Assembly: GCF_024172185.1 (NCBI RefSeq)
Contig: NZ_JAMZEC010000001.1
Location: 8,283,001-8,347,000 of the forward strand
Direction: 5' to 3'
DNA: 64,000 bases
From: Nonomuraea roseoviolacea subsp. carminata
GTDB taxonomy: Bacteria; Actinomycetota; Actinomycetes; Streptosporangiales; Streptosporangiaceae
Position numbers and translations under genes: made by a program. A model generated the notes under the pieces. It had not been told where the DNA came from. It searched no databases and saw only the letters and a program-made list of their open reading frames with translations. Each line of letters starts with the position of its first letter. Position 1 is the stretch's first letter. Positions 32,193-41,543 of this stretch are shown here, in pieces.

Positions 32193-33152
32193 ATGACGCC
32201 GGCCAGGCCGGACCTGTCCACCTCGCCGTCCCCACGCGCGGAGGGAGAGCCGCGAGACGCCCGTGCCGGACGCCTCGCGGCGCTCGCGCCGCCCCTGTTC
32301 GTCGTGCTCTGGAGCAGCGCGTTCATCGCGGGCATCCCGGGCGTCAAGGTGGCGCCGCCGCTGCTGCTGATGTTCGCCCGGTTCGCCGTGGCCGGGGCGC
32401 TGCTCTCCGGGTACGCCCTGCTCACCCGCGCGCCCTGGCCAAGGGGCCGGGCCCTGGCGCACATCGCGGTGTCCGGCCTGCTGATCCAGGCCGTCCAGTT
32501 CGGCGCCTTCTACTCCGCCCTGGGCCTGGGCTTCCCCGCCGCCGTCGTCTCCCTGGTCCAGGGGCTCAACCCCGTCGTCATCGCGCTGGCCGCGCGGTTC
32601 GTCGGCGAGAGCGTCAGCGGGCGGCAGTGGATCGGCTTCCTCCTGGGCGCGTCCGGGGTGGTGCTCGCGGTCGCCGGGCGGGTGAGCCTGTCGGCCTGGG
32701 GCGTGGTGCTGTGCCTGGCGGGGCTGGCCGGGTTGAGCGCCGGCACGCTCTACCAGAAGCGCTTCGTGCGCGGCATGGATCTGCGCACCGGCACGGCGGT
32801 GCAGTTGCTCGTCAGCGCTCCGGCCGTCGGGCTGGCCTGCCTCGTGGCGGAGCAACCCCGCGTGTCGGACTGGCCGACGTTCGGCGGCTCCGTGGCGTGG
32901 ATGGTGCTGGTGAACTCGATCGCGGCGTTCATCCTGCTCAACAGGATGCTGCTCCGCTCGTCCGCCAGCCGGGTGAGCACGGTGTTCTTCCTGACCCCCT
33001 CGGTGACGGCCCTGCTGGCCTGGCTGCTCGCGGGCCAGACGCTGGACCCGCTCGCCCTCGCCGGCCTGGCCCTCGGCGGCGTCGGGGTCCTGCTCGCCGG
33101 CGCCGCCTCCGGCACGCGCGGCCGGACGTCACGCGGGCGCTCGCCTTCGTGA
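32193..33152 (+). CDS. EamA/DMT superfamily transporter
   Basis: A 319-residue membrane protein with ten predicted helices in two EamA repeats (about 27-155 and 170-305). Repeat signatures include 'VLWSSAFIAGIPGVKVAPPLLLMFARFAVAG' and 'FFLTPSVTALLAWLLAGQTLDPLALAGLALGGVGVLLA'. Most such proteins export amino acids or metabolites. It lies 19 bases behind the antiterminator gene with its own weak Shine-Dalgarno and is the last gene before a hairpin, so it may belong to the polyol operon. The role there is unclear. Confidence 0.87.
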   Translation: MTPARPDLSTSPSPRAEGEPRDARAGRLAALAPPLFVVLWSSAFIAGIPGVKVAPPLLLMFARFAVAGALLSGYALLTRAPWPRGRALAHIAVSGLLIQAVQFGAFYSALGLGFPAAVVSLVQGLNPVVIALAARFVGESVSGRQWIGFLLGASGVVLAVAGRVSLSAWGVVLCLAGLAGLSAGTLYQKRFVRGMDLRTGTAVQLLVSAPAVGLACLVAEQPRVSDWPTFGGSVAWMVLVNSIAAFILLNRMLLRSSASRVSTVFFLTPSVTALLAWLLAGQTLDPLALAGLALGGVGVLLAGAASGTRGRTSRGRSPS

Positions 33153-33159
33153 CGTCCGG
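33122..33159 (+). terminator. Hairpin terminator overlapping the EamA stop codon
   Basis: Perfect 12-base arms (33122-33133 and 33148-33159) with a 14-base loop. The stem straddles the last codons and the TGA of the EamA gene, and would close the polyol-phosphate operon before the histidine-kinase gene. Confidence 0.6.
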
Positions 33160-33203
33160 GTGGGGCGGTGGTGTCGCGGCCGGTTGTCGGTGAGGATGGA
33201 CGT

Positions 33204-35468
33204 GTGTCCGCGCGGCTGTCCTGGTTGGCTCCGGTACGACGCTCGCGCAGGGTTCCGGCCGGGGTGGCGATCGTCCTGGTGGTGCTGGGCGTCGTCGCGA
33301 CCGCCGTCTCGCTGGACGCGCCGTCCGACGGCACCATCGTGCGGCTGGGCTGGTCGATGGGGCGCCTCGACGGTGTCGTGGTGGACGTGCCGGCCGCGCC
33401 CTCGGGGCCCGGGCTGCGGACCGGGGACGTGGTGGTCGCCGTCGCGGGCCGGCGCCTGGCCGACGGACTCGGCGCCGTCTCCCGTCCCGGCCTGGGCGCG
33501 AGCATCCCGTACGGCGTGGCCGGCGCGGACGCGGTCGTGGCGGTGCGCGTCGACCGGCCCGATCCGTACCCGCTGCTCGTGCAGGGCTGGGGCGATCTCG
33601 TGTTCGTCCTCACGCTGGCGGGGCTGGCGGCCGCGCTGTACCTGCGCCGGCCCGAGGCGCCCGCGACGGCCCCGCTGCTCGTGCTCGCGGCCGGGCTGCT
33701 GGGCAGCACGCTCACCGTCACCGCCGGGCTGCCCGTCCTCGCGCTGGCCACCGGCGGCCCCCAGCTCTGGCTGTTCCACATCAACGCGATCGTGTCGTAC
33801 TCCATCGCCTGGGGGGCGTTCCTGGCCTTCGTGCTCGCGTTCACGGCCCGCCGGCCGCTGTCGCCCCGTACCCGGACGACGATCGCCGTCGCCTACGCCG
33901 CGCCCCTGGCCGTGATGGCCGCGTGGAGCGGGGTCGCGGCGCTGGCGGCGCCTGACGCGCTGCGGTGGCTCGGCCTGCTGCACAGCGGTCAGACGGCGGT
34001 GGTGGCGCTGGCCCTGGTGGCCGGGACGGTCTGGGGCGCGATCAGCTATCGCGGCAACCCGGACCCGCTGATGCGCGGGCGGATGCGCTGGATGCTGGGC
34101 GGCGGCGCGGTCTCGGCCGTGCTCGGCGTCGCCGGCTGGCACCTCCCGCAACTCGTCACGGCGACGCAACCGCTGCCGTGGGGCGCGCTCGGCCTGACGG
34201 GAGTGCCGTTCGTGGCCGGGATCGGGGTCGCGCTGCGCCGCCACCGCCTGTTCGACGTCGAGAGGCTGGCCAACCGCTCGCTGGTGTACGCCACCGTGGT
34301 CGCGATCCTGGTCGCCGGGTACACGGCCGTGGTCGCGCTCCTGGTCAGCGTGCTGCGGCTGTCGGGCAGCGTGGCCGCCGCGCTCGCCGCGGCCGGCGCG
34401 GCGCTGGCGCTGGCGCCGCTGCGCAACGCTGCGCAGAGCACCGTCAACCGGGTGATGTACGGCGACCGCCACGACCCGGAGGGAGCGCTGACCCGCCTGG
34501 GAACACGGCTGCAGGCGGTGCTGCTGCCCGCCGAGATGCTGCCGGCGATCGTGGAGACCGTGGCCCGGTCGTTACGCGTGCCGTACGTGGCGATCGACCT
34601 GGTGGACGACGCGGGCGAGCGCCACCCGGCGGCCCGGCACGGTGTCGCGGCGGGCGAGGTGCACGCCGAGCCGCTGCGCCACCACGGGACGCTCGTCGGG
34701 CTGCTGCTGGTCTCGGCGCGCGGCTCGGACGACCCGCTCGACCCCATCGACCTCAGCCTGATCGCCTCGCTGGCGCGGCAGGTGGGCAGCGCGGTGCAGG
34801 CGGTACGGCTGCACGACGACCTGGCCCGTTCCCGCGCCGAGGTGGTGGCCTCCCGGGAGGACGAACGCCGCCGGCTGCGCCGCGACCTGCACGACGGGCT
34901 GGGGCCGACGCTGGCCGCGATCGGGCTCAAGGCCGCGCTGGCGGCCCGCGCCGTACCGGATGACTCGGCGGCGCGTCCGCTGCTGAGCGAGATATCCGCG
35001 GAGGCGAGCGCGTCGCTGACCGACATCCGGCGCCTGGTCGAGGCGCTGCGCCCGCCCGCGCTGGACGAGCTGGGCCTCGTCGGTGCGGTACGCTCCCGAG
35101 CCGCGGCGCTGGCGGGCGCGATGCGGATCGAGGTCGTCGGCGAGGACGGCCTGCCGCCGCTGCCCGCCGCGGTCGAGACGGCGGCGTACCGGATCGCCGT
35201 CGAGGCGATCACCAACGCGGTCCGGCACAGCGGCGCGACCGGCTGCACCGCCGAGATCGCGCTGACGGCCGGCGGGGTCGAGGTGACGGTACGCGACGAC
35301 GGGCGCGGGCTCGATCCCGAGCGGGCGCCCGGGGTGGGGCTGCGTTCCATGCGGGAGCGGGCCGCCGAGGTCGGCGGGGAATGGTCGATATGCTCCCTGC
35401 CCGAGGGAGGCACCTGTGTGCGCGCCTTCCTGCCGGCGGATCTGGGCGAGTCTGGGAGGGCACGATGA
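33204..35468 (+). CDS. Membrane sensor histidine kinase (NarL-type partner) with PDZ-like sensor segment
   Basis: A kinase of about 754 residues. The order is TM1 (about 19-37), an extracytoplasmic PDZ-like segment (about 50-90, 'SGPGLRTGDVVVAVAGRRLADG'), seven or more further membrane helices (about 125-395), a GAF-like region (about 430-530), the HisKA_3 phosphoacceptor with His563 in 'RRDLHDGLGPTLAAIG', and a HATPase domain with 'EAITNAVRHSGA' and 'DDGRGLD'. The GTG at 33204 has GAGGA seven bases ahead; a GTG at 33168 is the alternative. It overlaps the response-regulator start (ATGA), so the two form a two-component system. The signal is unknown. Confidence 0.88.
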   Translation: MSARLSWLAPVRRSRRVPAGVAIVLVVLGVVATAVSLDAPSDGTIVRLGWSMGRLDGVVVDVPAAPSGPGLRTGDVVVAVAGRRLADGLGAVSRPGLGASIPYGVAGADAVVAVRVDRPDPYPLLVQGWGDLVFVLTLAGLAAALYLRRPEAPATAPLLVLAAGLLGSTLTVTAGLPVLALATGGPQLWLFHINAIVSYSIAWGAFLAFVLAFTARRPLSPRTRTTIAVAYAAPLAVMAAWSGVAALAAPDALRWLGLLHSGQTAVVALALVAGTVWGAISYRGNPDPLMRGRMRWMLGGGAVSAVLGVAGWHLPQLVTATQPLPWGALGLTGVPFVAGIGVALRRHRLFDVERLANRSLVYATVVAILVAGYTAVVALLVSVLRLSGSVAAALAAAGAALALAPLRNAAQSTVNRVMYGDRHDPEGALTRLGTRLQAVLLPAEMLPAIVETVARSLRVPYVAIDLVDDAGERHPAARHGVAAGEVHAEPLRHHGTLVGLLLVSARGSDDPLDPIDLSLIASLARQVGSAVQAVRLHDDLARSRAEVVASREDERRRLRRDLHDGLGPTLAAIGLKAALAARAVPDDSAARPLLSEISAEASASLTDIRRLVEALRPPALDELGLVGAVRSRAAALAGAMRIEVVGEDGLPPLPAAVETAAYRIAVEAITNAVRHSGATGCTAEIALTAGGVEVTVRDDGRGLDPERAPGVGLRSMRERAAEVGGEWSICSLPEGGTCVRAFLPADLGESGRAR

Positions 35469-36112
35469 TCCGGCTGATCCTCGCCGACGACCACCCCGTG
35501 TTCGTGTCGGGCCTGCGGGCCCTGCTCGACTCCGAGGAGGACATGACGGTGCTCGCCGTCGCCGTGACCGGCGAGGAGGCGCTGCGCGCGGCGATCGAGC
35601 ACCGGCCCGACGTCGCGGTCCTCGACGTCAACATGCCCGGCGGCGACGGGCTCACCGTCACCTCCCGGATGAGGGCCGCCGCTCTGCCCACGCGTGCGCT
35701 GATCCTGACGATGTACGACGACGACGAGAACGTCCTGGCCGCCCTGCGGGCCGGCGCCCACGGTTACGCGCTCAAGGGCGCGGGCCCCGAGGAGATCACG
35801 GCCACGGTCCGCGCGGTCGCCCGCGGCGAGGCCGTCTTCGGCGCCGGCGTGGCGACGCGGCTGCTCGCGCACTTCTCCAAGGCCGTCGTGGCTTCCCCCT
35901 TCCCGCAGCTCACCGAGCGAGAACACGAGGTGCTCGGACTGGTCGCGCGGGGCCTGGACAACACGGCGATCGCGCGGCGCCTCGGCGTGAGCGCCAAGAC
36001 CGTGCGCAACCACGTCTCGAACGTGCTGACCAAGTTGCAGCTCGCCGACCGGCCCGCGGCGATCGTACGGGCCCGCGAGGCGGGGCTCGGCGGAGCGCCC
36101 GAATCCTCCTGA
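35465..36112 (+). CDS. NarL/FixJ-family response regulator
   Basis: A 215-residue response regulator. The receiver domain (about 1-120) has the acidic pair Asp8/Asp9, phosphoacceptor Asp54 ('VLDVNMP'), a Thr in 'ILTMYDDD' and Lys near 104 ('ALKGAGPEE'). The LuxR-type helix-turn-helix (about 145-205) reads 'LTEREHEVLGLVARGLDNTAIARRLGVSAKTVRNHVSNVLTKL'. It is coupled to the kinase gene by an ATGA overlap. Its targets are unknown; the small secreted-protein gene 124 bases downstream is a candidate. Confidence 0.93.
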   Translation: MIRLILADDHPVFVSGLRALLDSEEDMTVLAVAVTGEEALRAAIEHRPDVAVLDVNMPGGDGLTVTSRMRAAALPTRALILTMYDDDENVLAALRAGAHGYALKGAGPEEITATVRAVARGEAVFGAGVATRLLAHFSKAVVASPFPQLTEREHEVLGLVARGLDNTAIARRLGVSAKTVRNHVSNVLTKLQLADRPAAIVRAREAGLGGAPESS

Positions 36113-36236
36113 AGCCCTCTCGCCCGTGGACGATTTCCCGGGGCGACCGGGACCCGTGACCCATGACGACGGGACACGGCCCCGCGCACCCTGAGGGTGA
36201 CCGAACGACGAGCCACCGTCGGGAAAGGAGCACCCC

Positions 36237-36695
36237 ATGCGCGGGACTCGAAGGATGCTGGGCGCCGTATCGACCGCCGCGGCCCTGATCACGGGGCTGA
36301 CCTTCACCACCACCGGAACCGCCCACGCGCAGGATGCCGCCGACCTGCCCACCAAGACCTTCACCTTCGGAACGGGGCGGGCGGGCGACTGCACGATGTT
36401 CTCGGGCGCGCAATGGATCCTGCGCGCCGACGGCAGGGCGAAGTTCACCGGCAGGGTCACCAGCAGTGACGACGACGACGCCTGGCTGATGTGGGCGAAG
36501 ATCAAGGACGCGGACGGCGCCGTGCTCGGCTGGCTGAGGAACTCCCACGCCAACCCCACGAACAGGACCAAGTTCGTGATGAACATGCCCAGCCACCGCG
36601 ACTCGTACCGGTGGGACCTCGACTACGACGACGCGGAGTTCAGCCCCCGCCTGTTCCCGCTCATCGAGCACATGGCGCTGAGCAGCCACTGCTGA
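36237..36695 (+). CDS. Small secreted protein, possibly DUF6294-like
   Basis: A 152-residue protein with a signal peptide cut at about Ala31 (TAHA). The mature part begins 'QDAADLPTKTFTFGTGRAGDCTM' and has a beta-rich pattern with 'GAQWILRADGRAKFTGRVTSSDDDDAWLMW', which resembles small actinobacterial secreted domains I associate with DUF6294. Two cysteines (in GDC and at the C-terminus, SSHC) could pair. AAAGGAG precedes the ATG. No enzymatic motif is visible and the function is unknown. It may be under the two-component system just upstream. Confidence 0.75.
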   Translation: MRGTRRMLGAVSTAAALITGLTFTTTGTAHAQDAADLPTKTFTFGTGRAGDCTMFSGAQWILRADGRAKFTGRVTSSDDDDAWLMWAKIKDADGAVLGWLRNSHANPTNRTKFVMNMPSHRDSYRWDLDYDDAEFSPRLFPLIEHMALSSHC

Positions 36696-36723
36696 GCCCG
36701 CGCCGCCGGCCCTGACGACGGAC

Positions 36724-37257
36724 ATGCGAGCGCAGGCGCTCGGCGGGCTGGGGCTGCTGGCCTCGGCGCTGCTCTGCCTCGCCGGGACCCTGACCGCGTC
36801 CGCCGAGGTGATGTGGGGGGCGGGCGCATGGGCCGGCGCGGCGGCGACCGCGACGGTGTACCGCGACGTCGCGCGGCACGCGGGGCGGGGGCGGGCCGCC
36901 GTCGCACTGGCCCTGCTCGGAGTGGTCGCCTCGGCGTGGATGATCGCGGCGACGCTGCGGGTCGCCGGCGGGGGGCGGGTCGCGGCGCAGTCCGTCCCGC
37001 GGCTCGCCCTGGCCTGTGCCGCCGCCGCCGGCATCGCGCTGCTGGCGTACGGGCTCGCCCGCGCCGGACTGGTCCGGCCGGCGGCTGGAGCCGTCATCGC
37101 GTTCGCCGCCCTGCTCGGCCCGCTCACCGGCGATCCGGGAGCCCCCTACCTCCTGGGCGCCGGGCCCCTCGGAGCCGCCCTGCTCGCCGGCGCGATCCGG
37201 GCACGCATCCCCGCACGGCGGTCGCGGGACGGCCCGGCCGGGGACCCGCCCCCATGA
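36724..37257 (+). CDS. Hypothetical multi-pass membrane protein
   Basis: A 177-residue Ala/Leu/Gly-rich protein with about five predicted membrane helices (roughly 7-25, 30-45, 58-77, 92-110, 117-133 and possibly 142-158) and a charged, Pro-rich tail. I do not recognise a family. The start ATG at 36724 lies 28 bases after the secreted-protein gene with no strong Shine-Dalgarno. Codon use matches neighbours, so it is probably a real gene. Confidence 0.6.
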   Translation: MRAQALGGLGLLASALLCLAGTLTASAEVMWGAGAWAGAAATATVYRDVARHAGRGRAAVALALLGVVASAWMIAATLRVAGGGRVAAQSVPRLALACAAAAGIALLAYGLARAGLVRPAAGAVIAFAALLGPLTGDPGAPYLLGAGPLGAALLAGAIRARIPARRSRDGPAGDPPP

Positions 37258-37294
37258 ACGACCCGATCCCTACGATCCGGAAGGAAAGACCGTC

Positions 37295-37522
37295 ATGACC
37301 AACCCGAACTTCTCGTCGTGGCAGAGCCAGCAGAACGCCGCCCGGAACGCGGCCGGATCGGCCCAGTGGGCGCGCCAGTCCACCCAGGAGTCGGCGCGGC
37401 TGGCGCGCCGGTCCGGCCGCTCCGGCTTCGCCGGCAACCTGATCGCGCTGCTGGTCGTCATCGCCGTCCTCGTCGTCGCCGCGCCGTTCGTGCTGGAGAT
37501 CATCGCCCGCGCCGGCTTCTGA
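37295..37522 (+). CDS. Hypothetical small single-pass membrane protein
   Basis: A 75-residue protein. The N-terminal half is polar and rich in Gln, Ser, Ala and Arg, with 'ARNAAGSAQWARQSTQESARLARRSGRS', followed by one membrane helix (about 46-68) and a short tail. AAGGAAAG precedes the ATG at 37295 with good spacing, which supports a real gene. No family is recognised. A terminator follows directly. Confidence 0.65.
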   Translation: MTNPNFSSWQSQQNAARNAAGSAQWARQSTQESARLARRSGRSGFAGNLIALLVVIAVLVVAAPFVLEIIARAGF

Positions 37523-37531
37523 GGCGTCTCA

Positions 37532-37555
37532 AGGGCCGCCCGGCCGGGCGGCCCT
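37532..37555. terminator. Bidirectional terminator palindrome
   Basis: A perfect 24-base palindrome with 12-base arms (37532-37543 and 37544-37555); in RNA the centre would form the loop. It sits in the 48-base gap between the convergent small membrane protein and alpha-mannosidase genes and can serve both. Confidence 0.75.
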
Positions 37556-37570
37556 CACCGAGACGGTCGA

Positions 37571-40500
37571 TCAGCGGCCGAACCTCAGCGTGACCAGCTC
37601 GAACGGGCGCAGCGACACCGCGACGGACCCGTCGGTCAGCTCCGGCGCCGTCGTGCCGTCGAGCGGACGCTCCAGCAGGTCGGTCACGGCGACGCCGGTG
37701 GCCGCGAAGCCGGGCCGGACCCGGGTCCGGGCCCGGCCGCCCCGCGACTCGTGGAAGCGGACGACCACGTCGCCGCTCCCGTCGTCGGCCAGCTTGACCG
37801 CGGTGATCACGACCGCGTCGTCGTCCACGGTGACCAGCGGCGCCACCTCGGCGTCGCCGGGCACCTCGCGTTCGGGCAGGTTGACGAACCAGCCCTCGCG
37901 CACCGCGTCGCCGATCGTCGCGCCCGGCAGCAGGGCGTGCGTGAACGTGTGCCTGCCCTGGTCGGTCTCGGGGTCGGGGAAGCGCGGGGCGCGCAGCAGC
38001 GACACCCGCAGGGTCGTGGTGGTGCCGCCGTCCTCGCGCACCGCGCGGGTGACGTCGTGGCCGTAGGTGGAGTCGGTGACCACGGCCACGCCCCAGCCGG
38101 GCTCCTCCAGGTGCACGAACTTGTGGTTGCACGCCTCGAACTTGGCCGCCTCCCAGCTCGTGTTGGTGTGGGTGGCGCGGTGGACGTGGCCGTACTGGCT
38201 CTCGGAGGCGTAGCGCTCGGCGCGCACGTCCAGCGGGAAGGCGAGCTTGAGGAACTTCTCCGTCTCGTGCCAGTCGACCTCGGTGCGGATGTCGATCCGC
38301 CCGCCCGTCAGCGTGAGCACCTGGCCGACCCGTGACGCGCCGAAGGAGCGGGTGATCCGGACCGAGCCCGGCGCGTCGCCGGCCGTCACCTCGTCGGCCT
38401 CGGTGAGGTCCACGACCGTGTTGCGGTAGAACTCGTCCACGTCCCAGGCGTCCCACATGTTCGGGAAGTCCTGGTGCAGTTGCAGCAGGTTGGCGGGCTG
38501 CCCCGGGGGCAGGCTCTCCCTGCCCGCGGCCCGGTCGTAGGCGGAGACGATCAGCCCCCGGCCGTCGATCTCCACCCGGAGCAGGTCGTCCTCCAGCACG
38601 AAACCGCCGCCGTCACGCTCGCTCCGCCGGACGCCGGGCGCGGTCGCGGCCGGCGCGGCGCCTCCGGCCGGCACGCCGTTGCGGGCGTGCGGGGCCGCGT
38701 TGAACACCAGCCGGCCGCCCGCCGAGCCGTCCCCGGCGAGCGCGCGCTGCGCCCCGGCGATGATCTCGGTCAGCTCCGCCGCCACGGCGGCATAGGTCTG
38801 CTCGGCCTCCCGGTGCACCCAGGCGATCGACGAGCCGGGCAGGATGTCGTGGAACTGGTGCAGCAGCACCGTCTTCCAGATCCGGTCGAGCCGCTCGTAC
38901 GGGTACGGCGCGCCGGTCCGCACGGCGGCCGTGGCCGCCCACAGCTCGGCCTCGCGCAGCAGCGACTCGCTGCGCCGGTTGCCCTGCTTGGTCTTGGCCT
39001 GGCTGGTCAGCGTGGCCCGGTGCAGCTCCAGGTAGAGCTCGCCCACCCAGACCGGCGGATGCGGGTACTCGGCCTCGGCCTTGGCGAAGAAGGCGGCCGG
39101 CGTCTCCCAGGTGACCGTGGCCGAGCCCTCCAGGTCGCGCAGCCGGGCCGCCTTGGCCACCATCTCGCGCGTGGTGCCCCCGCCGCCGTCGCCCCATCCG
39201 GTCGGGGCCAGCGAGTGCCTGGCCACGCCCTTGTCCTTGAAGTTGCGCGCGGCGTGCGCGATCTCCTTGCCGCTCATCGAGCAGTTGTAGGTGTCGACCG
39301 GCGGGAAGTGCGTGAAGATCCGCGTGCCGTCCAGGCCCTCCCACAGGAACGTGTGGTGCGGGAAGCTGTTCGTCCTGCTCCAGGAGATCTTCTGGGTGAG
39401 CAGCCGCTTCGAGCCCGCCGCCTTGATGATCTGCGGCAGGCCCGCCGCGAACCCGAACGTGTCCGGCAGCCACACCTCCTCGTTGTCGACGCCGAACTCG
39501 TCGATGAAGAACCGCTTGCCGTGCACGAACTGCCTGGCCATCGCCTCCGAGCCGGGCATGTTGGTGTCGGACTCCACCCACATGCCGCCGGTCGGGACGA
39601 ACCGCCCGCCCGCGACGGCCTTGGTCACCTTGGCCCACACCTCGGGCCGGTGCTCCTTGATCCACGCCCACTGCTGGGCCTGCGACATGGCGAAGACGAA
39701 CTCCGGCTCGTCGGCCAGCAGCGCGGTCATGTTGGAGGCTGTGCGGGCCACCTTGCGCACGGTCTCGCGCAGCGGCCACAACCAGGCCGAGTCGATGTGC
39801 GCGTGCCCGACCGCGCTGATGCGGTGCGCCGACGGCGTGGCGGGGGCGGCGAGCACGCCGGTCAGCTCGGCGCGGGCCGTCGCGGCCGTGCCGTTGACGT
39901 CCTGCAGGTCGACGGCGTCCAGGGCGCGGCCGATCGCGCGCATCAGCTCCCAGCGGCGGCCGCTGTCGGCCGGCAGCTCCATCATCAGCTCGCCGGCCAC
40001 CTCCAGGTCGATGACGAGCTGCCACACCGTCTCGTCGAAGACGGCCAGGTCCATGCGGGCCAGCCGGTACTGCGGCGCGCTGCCGGCCGTCTCCTTGTCG
40101 CCCAGCGTGGTGGGCAGGAACGGGTGGTAGTCGAGGATGACCGGGTTCGCGGCCGCCTCGATCCGCAGCTCGACCCGCTCGCCGCCGGCCACCGGCGCGC
40201 CGACGCGCACCCACTGGTTGCGCGGGTTGAGCCCCTTCACCGGCGTGCCGTCGGGCAGGTAGACCAGGCCCTCGCACTGGAAGCCCGGCATGTTCTGGTC
40301 GAAGCCGAGGTCGAGGATCGCCTCGACGGTCCGGCCCGCCCACTCCGCCGGGACCGTTCCCTTCACCGTGAACCAGCACGTCGCCCACGGCGCGCCCCAC
40401 TCCGCGCCGACCGCGATGGGGGAGGGGGAGGCCGCCAGGCCCTCCGCCACCGGCACCGGCTCGCCGGGCGCGTGCCACACCGCCACCTCCAACGGCACGG

Positions 40501-40582
40501 ACACGGGGTACACCGCGGGGCGGATCCGCTCGTCGAGCACCCGCTTGAGCCGGGATTCGACCAGTTCACGGTCGTCATGCAT
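37571..40582 (-). CDS. GH38 family alpha-mannosidase
   Basis: A 1003-residue cytosolic glycoside hydrolase with the bacterial GH38 layout: N-terminal beta domain (about 1-250), catalytic barrel (about 255-520), middle helical domain and a large beta-sandwich C-terminus. Zinc motif His260-Ala-His262-Ile-Asp264 ('GHAHIDSAWLWP') and nucleophile Asp374 ('LPDTFGF') are in place, and a further zinc His is in 'LLHQFHDILPGSS'. These enzymes retain stereochemistry and cleave alpha-mannosidic bonds in imported oligosaccharides. It is the last gene of the sugar ABC operon, 30 bases after the permease, with AGGAG before the ATG. LacI control is inferred from the operator at 43738. Confidence 0.94.
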   Translation of the reverse strand: MHDDRELVESRLKRVLDERIRPAVYPVSVPLEVAVWHAPGEPVPVAEGLAASPSPIAVGAEWGAPWATCWFTVKGTVPAEWAGRTVEAILDLGFDQNMPGFQCEGLVYLPDGTPVKGLNPRNQWVRVGAPVAGGERVELRIEAAANPVILDYHPFLPTTLGDKETAGSAPQYRLARMDLAVFDETVWQLVIDLEVAGELMMELPADSGRRWELMRAIGRALDAVDLQDVNGTAATARAELTGVLAAPATPSAHRISAVGHAHIDSAWLWPLRETVRKVARTASNMTALLADEPEFVFAMSQAQQWAWIKEHRPEVWAKVTKAVAGGRFVPTGGMWVESDTNMPGSEAMARQFVHGKRFFIDEFGVDNEEVWLPDTFGFAAGLPQIIKAAGSKRLLTQKISWSRTNSFPHHTFLWEGLDGTRIFTHFPPVDTYNCSMSGKEIAHAARNFKDKGVARHSLAPTGWGDGGGGTTREMVAKAARLRDLEGSATVTWETPAAFFAKAEAEYPHPPVWVGELYLELHRATLTSQAKTKQGNRRSESLLREAELWAATAAVRTGAPYPYERLDRIWKTVLLHQFHDILPGSSIAWVHREAEQTYAAVAAELTEIIAGAQRALAGDGSAGGRLVFNAAPHARNGVPAGGAAPAATAPGVRRSERDGGGFVLEDDLLRVEIDGRGLIVSAYDRAAGRESLPPGQPANLLQLHQDFPNMWDAWDVDEFYRNTVVDLTEADEVTAGDAPGSVRITRSFGASRVGQVLTLTGGRIDIRTEVDWHETEKFLKLAFPLDVRAERYASESQYGHVHRATHTNTSWEAAKFEACNHKFVHLEEPGWGVAVVTDSTYGHDVTRAVREDGGTTTTLRVSLLRAPRFPDPETDQGRHTFTHALLPGATIGDAVREGWFVNLPEREVPGDAEVAPLVTVDDDAVVITAVKLADDGSGDVVVRFHESRGGRARTRVRPGFAATGVAVTDLLERPLDGTTAPELTDGSVAVSLRPFELVTLRFGR

Positions 40583-40612
40583 GGAGAGAGACTCCTCGTT
40601 CTCGTAACCGGT

Positions 40613-41542
40613 TCAGCCCTTGATCGCGCCCTGCGCGACGCCGCGGAAGAAGAAGCGCTGCAGCGAGGCGAACAGGAGCACGATGGGCAGGAAGGAGATC
40701 ATGGTCCCGGCCGCGATGAGGCGGGGGTTGGCGCTGAAGGTCCCGTTGAGGTACTGCAGGCCGACGGTGAGCGTGAAGTTCTTCGGGTCGTTGAGCACGA
40801 TGAGCGGCCACAGGAAGTCGTCCCACGCGCCGATGAACGCGAAGATCGTGATCACGCTCAGCATGCCCCGCACGTTCGGCAGCCCGAGCCGGATCAGCCG
40901 CTGCCAGGGCGTCGCCCCGTCGATGACCGCCGCCTCGTCCATCTCCTTGGGGATGGCCTGGAAGGCGGTGCGCATCAGCAGGACGTTCAGCATGCCGATC
41001 GCGCCCGGCAGGGCCACGCCCAGCAGCGTGTCGGCCAGGCCCATGCCGCGCACGGTGACGTACTGGGAGACGATCGTCACCTCGCCCGGCAGCACGAGCG
41101 TGGACAGGAACAGCACCAGGAGCAGCTTGGCGCCCCGGAACTCCAGCCTGGCCAGCGCGAACCCGGCCAGCGTCGCGCCCACCGCGTTGCCGCCCACCAC
41201 GATGACCGCCACGATCACCGAGTTGAGCGCGTACGTCCACACCGGGATGGTGTCCGCGACCCGCGCGTAGTTCTCCAGCGTCGGCTGGAGGGGGATGAAA
41301 CTCGGGGTCTGCGCGAAGACGTCCTCGTACGGCCCCTTCAGCGAGGTGGACAACTGCCACAGGAACGGCAGGACCGTGATCGCCAGCACGAACAGCAGCA
41401 GCGCGTACCGCAGCGCCAGCTCGCCCGGCCCGGTGGAGCCGAACCCGCCGCGGCGCCGGCGGCGGCCCTCGTGCCGCCCCGGCCGCGCCGCGATGACGGC
41501 GGCCGGCCGGACATCGGCCTCGCGCGTCTTCATGCCCGCCAT
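40613..41542 (-). CDS. Carbohydrate ABC transporter permease (MalG type)
   Basis: A 309-residue permease with six helices. A basic, Arg-rich N-terminus (about 1-40) precedes TM1. The cytoplasmic EAA loop is 'EMDEAAVIDGATPWQRLIRLGLPNVRG' (about 200-226), a MalG hallmark, and the C-terminal helix ends 'FFFRGVAQGAIKG', also typical of the MalG group. ATGs at 41542 and 41533 are both possible; the first is nearly contiguous with the upstream permease stop. It forms the sugar channel with that permease. No ATPase is encoded here, so a shared MsiK-like ATPase elsewhere is likely. Confidence 0.93.
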   Translation of the reverse strand: MAGMKTREADVRPAAVIAARPGRHEGRRRRRGGFGSTGPGELALRYALLLFVLAITVLPFLWQLSTSLKGPYEDVFAQTPSFIPLQPTLENYARVADTIPVWTYALNSVIVAVIVVGGNAVGATLAGFALARLEFRGAKLLLVLFLSTLVLPGEVTIVSQYVTVRGMGLADTLLGVALPGAIGMLNVLLMRTAFQAIPKEMDEAAVIDGATPWQRLIRLGLPNVRGMLSVITIFAFIGAWDDFLWPLIVLNDPKNFTLTVGLQYLNGTFSANPRLIAAGTMISFLPIVLLFASLQRFFFRGVAQGAIKG

Positions 41543-41543
41543 G

